Source of the DNA: Anoplolepis gracilipes
Taxonomy: Eukaryota; Arthropoda; Insecta; Hymenoptera; Formicidae
Assembly: GCF_047496725.1 (NCBI RefSeq)
Contig: NC_132980.1
Span: 2,959,001 to 3,023,000, forward strand
Reading direction: 5' to 3'
DNA: 64,000 nt
Made by a program: the position numbers and the translations under genes. Below are positions 56,794 through 64,000 of this stretch, piece by piece; positions within the stretch are counted from its first letter, which is position 1; each line of letters begins with the position of its first letter. The notes beneath the pieces are model-generated. The model saw only the letters and a program-made list of their open reading frames with translations. It did not search any database and was not told the origin of the DNA.

Positions 56794-57744
56794 CAGGGTG
56801 TCCCAGAACAACCTTCCGTCCGTAAAATGACGTATTTCTGACACAATTTTAAGACAATTTTTTCTTTACCAAAATTTGATTTGAAGTTTAGTTTTTGAGT
56901 TATAAACAAAAATAGTTAGCAAATCACACGTCGAGTACAGAAGGCAGATAGGAAGGGCGCGGCACACCGCGAGCGCGGGCGCAGCTGACCGTTCGACGAG
57001 TGATTACTGCCGCATGAGTCGCTATAACTATTTTATCTTATAACATAAAATTATGCTTTAAATAAAATTTTGGTAAAGAAGAAAATGTCTTATAATTACG
57101 TCAGGAATAAGTGTTCCTTAAAATAACGTTGGACGCTGCGATCAACTGATTGCTACACGCGATGTGTCTTTCAGCTGAGCCGAAAAATCAATATATCGAT
57201 CAGTCTGAAGTCGTTGACGACAATGTCGATGACAATCGAAGGAGCGTCGCCGTCGCGAAGGCGGTTATTTCTCTCTCTCTTTCTTTCTTTCACTCACTCT
57301 GTTCCTTCCTTTTACGCACATACTTAGACATACACATATCGCGTGTATCAATCAGCTGATCGCAGCGTCCGACGGCCGACGATTCGGAACAACTTTTGGT
57401 CATTAAAGTAATGTTATTTTAAGGAACACGTATTCCTGACGTAATTATAAGACATTTTCTTCTTTACCAAAATTTTATTTAAAGCATAATTTTATGCTAT
57501 AAGATAAAATAGTTAGCGACTCATGCGGCAGTAATCACCCGTCGGACGGTCAGCTGCGCCCGCGCTCGCGGTGCGCCGCGCCGCTCCTGCCTGCCTTCTA
57601 TACTCGACGCGTGATTTGCTAACTATTTTTGCTTATAACACAAAAACTACGCTTCAAATCAAATTTTGGTAAAGGAAAAATTGTCTTAGAATTGTGTCAG
57701 AAATACGTCATTTTACGGACGGAAGGTTGTTCTGGGACACCCTG
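56794..57744. mobile_element. TA-flanked palindromic MITE, CAGGGTGTCCCAGAACAACC ends, nested in the P element
   Basis: The right end GGTTGTTCTGGGACACCCTG is an exact mirror. The arms extend through the TGACGTATTTCTGACACAATT and GCGAGCGCGGGCGCAGCTGACC segments. The two halves meet near TCTCTCTCTTTCTTTCTTTC at about 57275. TA at both borders. Its left half occurs alone at 17017-17420. The surrounding DNA is also mirrored (ATGATTGAATGCAATTTTGC at about 56768 and inverted at about 57908), so it inserted in the loop of an older inverted repeat. Confidence 0.9.
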
Positions 57745-57956
57745 TACATATATATATATATATACATATATATAACAGAGTATCAATCCTGTAAATTTTC
57801 CTAAGCCAGAAACTTGAAAATTGAAAAATTTTTGGTTAATTAACCAATCAAAGCAAAGAAATTTTTCACTTTTCACTTTTCGCCTTAGAGAAAAAATTAC
57901 ATGATCGATACTGCAAAATTGCATTCAATCATTTAATTAACTTTCAGATAAAATAC

Positions 57957-58010
57957 ACAAAATATCATATAAAATGAAAAGTTTTAAGAATAGTTTTATA
58001 CATTAACTAC

Positions 58011-58059
<49 letters not shown>

Positions 58060-58185
58060 TGTATAAAACTATTCTTAAAACTTTTCATTTTATATGATAT
58101 TTTGTGTATTTTATATTTTATAGTTATATATATATATATGTAGTTAATGTATAAAACTATTCTTAAAACTTTTCACTTTAATAAA
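57957..58185. repeat. Inverted and direct repeats around a TA microsatellite
   Basis: AGTTTTAAGAATAGTTTTATA (about 57980) is inverted near 58060 and again near 58148, with a TA run at 58012-58053 in the first loop. Probably a replication-slippage or snap-back product inside the P element. Confidence 0.8.
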
Positions 58186-58755
58186 TTTATAATTAATAAA
58201 ATAAAGTGTATTTTAATATTCATTGCATCAATTAGTTTAATGTAAATATATGTAAATATATATTATTATATTAAATATGTCAAAATATAAATATAATTAA
58301 ATGTAAATATATTATGTTATTATATTAAATATAAATATATCAATTTATATAAAAATATTTTATGAATAAATTCATTTGTCTTTGATTAAAGAAAAAATAT
58401 TATAAGATTAAAGGAAAGAAAGTTAAATTAAGATTTCTTATAATTCAAAATAATATTTTTAAGGTAATATAAGATAAGTATAAAATATAAGGTGAAAATA
58501 TAAAGTAAGTTATAAAATAATATAATGTAAAAATATAAGGTAAGTATAAATAGTTACAATATTTATTTTTTAAATATTTATGTGTACAAGTGATATGTAT
58601 AATATACATATAATAACTTACGCAGGTATAATATTTTTTAAAAGTATATTCATACATTGTAATGTCCTTATACTACTAACACATTAATTAATAAAGTAGT
58701 TGTATTCTTATAAAATTTAATCAAAATCGAATAATTTGTTTTTAAACTTCAAATA

Positions 58756-59215
58756 CTATTGTCCTTGAAATAATGTTAATTTATTGCGAAAGTGTCTTTC
58801 ACTTTTTATGTCTTCCATAGTTTGTTTGCCAATATGGTAAAGTCTAATTTTTATATATTTACAAGCAATTGCTTTGGTTAAATGTATAATATGATTTTCC
58901 AAAGGATTTTGATCGTGTGAATGTTCTTTTAAATTTGAAAACAAATTATTCGATTCCGTAAATTTTATAAGAACGCAATTTACAAGATAAACTTCTACGT
59001 TTTTTGTCATAAATTTTCTTCCCCTTTCTGCTAAAGCGAAGCGGATGACTCTTTCTGCTTTACGACAAATTTTCGTAACACTAGACGATGGATATTGTAA
59101 AATACCACAGCTTTTTACTTGTATTAAAATAGAATTTATATCTTTTTCATCTGAAGCTAGTGCATTCGCAATATAATAATTTTTTTAAGTGTCCTACTAA
59201 AAAACCAGCAATATA
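58756..59215 (-). pseudogene. Frameshifted C-terminal tail of the P transposase
   Basis: Beyond the stop at 59220 the minus strand continues in another frame with NYIAGFLVGHLKKLLYCEC, then in a third frame with ALASDEKDINSILIQVKSCG, ILQYPSSSVTKICRKAERVI and finally KLTLFQGQ and a stop. The YIAGF..(R/G)HL and C.xC..AL pattern is the normal tail of P/THAP9 transposases. Two frame changes between 59222 and about 59150 thus separate roughly 150 family-typical residues from the main frame. Confidence 0.7.
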
Positions 59216-59219
59216 TAAT

Positions 59220-62200
59220 TCATGAAGAAAATTCAGTGATTGTATGAATGTTTGGAAAGTATTCATGATCGTTCATAACGTCTACAAGTACATTACAATT
59301 TAATTGTAAATTATCGTCAATTCCATTGAAATCATCATTAAATGATTTCAATAAAGTTGAATTATTAATTATATGTTCACTATTTTGTGAAGAAGTCACG
59401 TATAAAATTGTTATATTTTCAAGAGGTATACAATTACCACAACCTGAATCGCGAATTTCAGAATAAATTAATAATTGTTTTATAGCTGCTTTAAACTGGC
59501 GAGCTGTTGGATTATTATTATAGCCACCTTTAGATCTTATGCAATCAAAAAACAATTCAATATGATCTTGACTTATTTTGTATGATGGAATATAATTTAA
59601 ACTGTTGTTATTATCACAAAGTTCGTTATATAATCCTTTTAAACTTTCAATACATATCAAAAATCCAACAAAACTAGTTTTTCTTGCAGAATCAATAACT
59701 CGAGTTCCATCTTGAAGTTGTAAACTTAAAATGTAAGTCTTACGTTCTTCCAATTTGTCTATTATTTTTGTATAATTCAAAGAATTAATAGGTTGTTTAT
59801 AATTAAATTGCCTCATATTTTTGGAATTAAATATATCAAATAAATCATTAAATATAGATAAAAATTCTATTGTTGCTGAACAATCTTGAAACTGTGCAAG
59901 ACGTAAGTGTTCTTTACAAACTGTAAGTTCTTGAGCAACAGATTTACTAAATAACTGAGTAGCAAAACGAACTTTCATTGTTTGTTTTTTACAGTGAATA
60001 TGTGCTGATCTTAGTTTATTACCTAAGTGCAAACTTTCTTGTTTTTGTAGATTATATAGATCTATAATGTACTGCCATTTGATACGATGCTTTAAGCCAT
60101 TTACAACAATCTTCAAATCTCCAAACATATTACGAACAAGTTTTATCATATGACATGGATCAAGAAAAATAAATAATTTTTCATTTGTTACCGGATGAGG
60201 AAACCAAGTCTGTAAACAATTTGGTGTTAAATTACATTGTAATTTTTTTGCTGTAGTGAAATTAGTAGTAGTACCATCAAAAGTCAATCCAACAACTCTC
60301 ACACCAGTGTCATGCAACAAGCAGATACAATGCATAATTAGATTATTTTTCTGATACGCCGTTATTCCATTAATTAAAAAATAACCCACAGGTACTTTCC
60401 ATGCAGCATTCATACAAACAATGAGAAAAACCAAGGCATCTTTGACAATGTTAGTTTTATCGTTTATAATTTCATTCCCAAAATCTACATAACCACTAAA
60501 TTTTTCACCATCATATTCAATATGTTGACTAATTGACATTTCATCAAAAATTAAAGTACCAAAGAGTGGATAATCTGTAGCTTTTACCCGTTTAGAAATA
60601 CTGTATAATGCTTCCTCCATAAAACCAGGATTTTCATTGATCGATTTAAACCATTTACTTATAGATTTTGGGTGTAAGAGACATGCATTAAAATGTTTAC
60701 GTACATAGTTATATGCTTTAGGTGAGTAGTAATGTAAGGTTAATGCAAATTTTCTAATTTCAGGCGGATATTCTTTAGAAAAATTTGGCTTTTTTTTGTT
60801 AATTAATATGTTACTATTTGCTATAAAACGCTTAAATAATGATATATTGCACTCACCAATTGTTTTTAATAAATCTGCATGTTCATCCGTTAATAAACTT
60901 TTTTGTTTTAGTTCTTTTAATATTGTATTTAATTGCGCAATTCGTTTTTGTTGACGCTTATTTCTTTGCTTCAATGTTTGCATCTGCTGTTGATAAAATT
61001 TTTTTTGGTTGAATATAGCTTTACGCATAAATTTTTTTCTTGGTGTGTCCTCTAATTGCTGATTGGTATGAACATCATCAAATGTAAAACAATGCATTTT
61101 TCTTTTTAATATAATTTCATTATCATCATCATTACCATCTTCTCTGTGACGTATTTGAATTTTTGTTGCTTCCGACTCTAACTGTAATTGTATATAAAAT
61201 TAAAAATCTTATTCATTACCATATAGTACACAAGAAATTAAAAATATTCCATAACACTTTTTTTATATAAATATCAAAAATATAATTAATAAAAATTATA
61301 GCATAAGCATAATTTTCATTATATTTGTTTAATATATATAGAATGTAACTGAAATATACTTACTGTTAATTCATTGTTGAAAACAGATGTTTCAAATAAA
61401 ATTTCCGTTGGTGTTTTATCTGATACACAATGAAAAATTTCGATTGTCTTTGTTTCATTATCTTGTAAAGTACTTGACTGTAAATATAATATTCAAAATT
61501 ATGTTAATACAAATGTGCAATTAGTTGAATGCAAGTTTTACACTCAAGAGAAATACTCACAGTTAAATTATAATTATTGTGTATTGGTTCTGTTAAGGAA
61601 ATTTTAACTGATGTATTTGGTACAGATGAAATATCAGTTTCTTCTTTTCTATCTCCAAGTTCTGAGATATTTGGCTATAACTATAAAATTTATTTTAATA
61701 TATGTATTTATTATCTGCATACATTCTATCATAAATACTATATAATAATAATCTAATATATCTGATATAATAATAAAGTACTTTTCAAATAGTACATCTA
61801 TCACTATAATATAAATAAGACAATATTCTATAGAAGAATCTGTAATTAAAATATTATTTAGAAAGGTATATGCATTTATGTTTATAAAACTCTAAGATTT
61901 CAAACATAATAAAATTTAAGTAAAATTATACTTACAATTGGAATCGAATTCTCTCTTAACCTTGTTCGCACCAGAGAAGTACAATCAAAATCCTTCTCTA
62001 AAAAGTGCAATGAGCATAAATGTGAAGACTTGGGTAAAGATTCTATACAGAGGCCCATAGCTTTAATCCAGACTAATTTCTTTGTTTTCTCTTTTGGAAA
62101 TCTAGTAAAACAAATCAATTTAATATTACACAAATATATATTTTATATAAATTTAAATTAGTAGTAAGCAAAGTCTAATTGAAAAATGTCATGAGATGTA

Positions 62201-62460
62201 AATATATAAAATTAGATTATGCAATATATCAAGTATTAAAATTATATATAAGTATTAACATAAAGCAAATCTGTTCAAGCAGTAAAAACTTTTAGATTAA
62301 ATCTTACTTTATTGATATAAAATAAAAGCAAGTTTATTTTGTAGATTATATATAGTACTTACCGGTGAAATGTTATTTTAGCATCTTTTTCTACATTTTC
62401 TTGACCCTTAGTTTTGCGATAACTTTTATTAGTACAATCGATTGCAACACAAAGCGGCAT
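59220..62460 (-). CDS. THAP-domain P-element transposase, five exons, about 817 residues
   Basis: Exons 62460-62363, 62101-61936, 61674-61561, 61477-61364 and 61181-59220, all with GT-AG borders in phase (2,0,0,0). Exons 1-2 encode a THAP zinc finger: MPLCVAIDCTNKSYRKTKG, ITFHRFPKEK, LVWIKAMG, HLCSLHFLEKDF and the closing LRENSIPI; Cys4, Cys9 and the later Cys-x2-His complete C2CH. A basic coiled coil (QQQMQTLKQRNKRQQKRIAQ) follows as the presumed dimerisation zipper. The RNase H-like catalytic region has TLIFDEMSISQHIEYDGEKF, VVGLTFDGTTTNFTTAKKL, FLDPCHMIKLVRNMF and DHIELFFDCIRSKGGYNNNP. In the family this protein binds the element ends and cuts using GTP. It is the only plausible product of the P element around it. 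The frame is uninterrupted, but the family's C-terminal tail is frameshifted off (58756-59215). Alternatively, a truncated but functional protein. Confidence 0.9.
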
Positions 62461-62718
62461 TTTTTTATTCAGCTCAATAGGTGAAAAAATTGTTTTAAAA
62501 TATAAGTAATGACAAAAATCGCCGCGTATAACCATTAACGTATTAATATCGATATTAATACGTCAATGCAATACAAAACAATGCACAAAACAGTAATTTT
62601 ATTATTTTACCACGAGGGAACAGTACTAATGTCGCCACACAATATGGCGACTTCCTCCTCCCCTAAAGTTTTCACACCCCGCGCCCTAAAGCTCCATCCA
62701 GATATTAATACGTCAATG

Positions 62719-63016
62719 GTCATCACACGCACGTATGTTGGCACGCATACATGTAAAGTGATTTTGTCCCTCAAGGTACATTCATAACGCTCATGGTGCA
62801 TTTATAATGCTCATGTACGATGATACGATAAAGTGAAGCGCGTTGTGCAATTTGCTTCATTCGTGTCGTTTGCAACTGTCAAATTATCATGCAAATTTTG
62901 ACAGTTCGTATAATGATTTATAATAATATAATAAAATAATATATAAATATAAATAATAAGATATAAATAGATATAATAAAATAAGTATAAAATAAATATT
63001 ATATAAAAAGTAGTGA
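62719..63016. other. Spacer; nothing recognised
   Basis: Outside the P element. Short direct repeats (AACGCTCATGgTgCATT / AATGCTCATGTACGAT) near 62788-62820 and then AT-rich DNA. Confidence 0.45.
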
Positions 63017-63769
63017 TATCCTCTAAAAAAAACCTTATAAAGGTAAAAAAAGATACGCCAAAACAAAAAATGACCTCAACTTTTACGCAACTAAAAGTTT
63101 AAAAAAATATTTACTACTTATATAAAATCGAAAATAAATGAAATCAATAGTCAACTAGTCGCCAAATGCTTGGAAGTAGTTCAGTTTGTAAAGATTTGTA
63201 ATTTGAAATAATATTTGTCATAAAATTAATCTTGCATTTGTAAAAATATTATTGTTGTCCTCTTCATAAAATTACATATTTTATTTTTATATAAATAAAT
63301 CTTTTGGATTAAATACATACAAAAAAATTTTGGCGTGCCCGGGTCGCATTAAAATACACCATTTTCTTACTACACATTTAGAGATAGATTCGGCTATTTG
63401 ATTTTGAGTTGTAAATTTGTAAAAATGTGATTGTTAATGCGACCCGGGCACGCCAAAATTTTTTTATATATATTTAATCCAAAAGATTTATTTATATAAA
63501 AATAAAATATGTAATTTTATGAAGAGGACATCAATAATATTTTTACAAATGCAAGATTAATTTTATGATAAATATTATTTCAAATTACAAATCTTTACAA
63601 ACTGAACTGCTTCCAAGCATTTGGCGACTAGTTAACTATTGATTTCATTTATTTTTGATTTTATATAAGTAATAAATATTTTTTTAAACTTTTAGTTGCG
63701 TAAAAGATGGGGCCATTTTTTGTTTTGGCGTATCTTTTGTTATTTTTGTAAGGTTTTTTTTAGAGGATA
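63017..63769. repeat. Long palindrome, about 335-bp arms, about 85-nt loop
   Basis: TATCCTCTAAAAAAAACCTT at the left is mirrored by AAGGTTTTTTTTAGAGGATA at the right. The arms stay highly similar through GATACGCCAAAACAAAAAAT, ACTAGTCGCCAAATGCTTGG and TTTTGGCGTGCCCGGGTCGC. The non-mirrored loop is at about 63353-63437. No target duplication or protein; probably a MITE. Confidence 0.88.
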
Positions 63770-64000
63770 ATAACATATTTGTAAAACTTTTTATTTTTTA
63801 ATACTTCTTTGTAATAATATTTATATTTTAATATTTTTCTTTTATGCAGTTTTGCAAACTTACTTATAGTTTTAATTTGTACTTTTTCTTTCTTGAGGCT
63901 CTTAAATGAATATCTGATTTGTAATTTCAAGACAATATTTTATGCTCTAAATGTGGTAACACATAATAACTATTTTATATCTCAAGTCTTAAATATCCCA

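Larger units (their letters stand above)
56584..62718. mobile_element. P-superfamily DNA transposon, 6.1 kb, exact 8-bp target duplication
   Basis: Left end CATTGACGTATTAATATCTG and right end CAGATATTAATACGTCAATG are perfect inverted repeats. GTCATCAC flanks both ends exactly (56576-56583 and 62719-62726), the 8-bp duplication expected of P elements. A weaker match continues inside (GCCATATTGTcTGGCGACATT on both sides). It encodes a THAP/P transposase on the minus strand. At 62533-62568 an internal palindrome, CATTAACGTATTAATATC joined to GATATTAATACGTCAATG, looks like two terminal repeats back to back. A 951-bp MITE is inserted near the left end. Confidence 0.92.

Overview
This is eukaryotic DNA from an insect, most likely a hymenopteran and quite possibly an ant. 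The reasons are very AT-rich non-coding DNA, short introns with GTAAGT-type donors and TTTCAG-type acceptors, a multi-exon arthropod gene (masquerade), and a dense mixture of insect transposable elements: Tc1/mariner-like, PIF/Harbinger, P/THAP, BEL/Pao, Penelope-like, and many palindromic elements beginning CAGGGTGTC. The species assignment is an inference; nothing in the window proves it.

Layout. 1-4397: a broken transposase, microsatellites and a decayed palindromic repeat. 4398-11619 (+): ten exons of the serine-protease homologue masquerade, with five CLIP-like cysteine knots and a protease domain whose catalytic Ser is Gly. Its long introns are filled by palindromic elements. 11620-22530: no host gene recognised, but several inverted-repeat elements, a fold for a complete hammerhead ribozyme, a 49-copy hexamer repeat, a LINE relic and a TTAA-flanked element. 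22531-24348 (-): an intact 605-codon gene resembling the baculovirus/nudivirus ODV-E66 chondroitin lyase, which I read as an endogenised viral gene. 24349-37388: repeats, a near-perfect hairpin, a large palindrome carrying two tRNA-like genes, and a palindromic element holding two younger insertions whose empty sites are preserved in its other arm. 37389-43305: a 3.3-kb TTAA-flanked element with long inverted arms, then an 82-bp tandem repeat and a broken YqaJ-type nuclease gene. 44300-46915: a 5'-truncated, frameshifted BEL/Pao element. 47022-48409: two palindromic elements. 49230-52564: two Penelope-like copies joined head to head. 52918-53798: a probable solo LTR. 54357-55679: a broken Harbinger nuclease. 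56584-62718: a P-superfamily element with exact 8-bp target duplications and a five-exon THAP transposase gene, itself carrying a palindromic insertion. 63017-63769: another long palindrome.

How it fits together. The only clear host gene is masquerade. Most of the rest is mobile DNA at different stages of decay. The recurring theme is elements that fold back on themselves over most of their length. Five of them share GGTAA-like ends and 8-bp target duplications and appear to form one diverged family. The two best intact protein genes outside masquerade are of foreign or mobile origin: the ODV-E66-like lyase and the THAP/P transposase.
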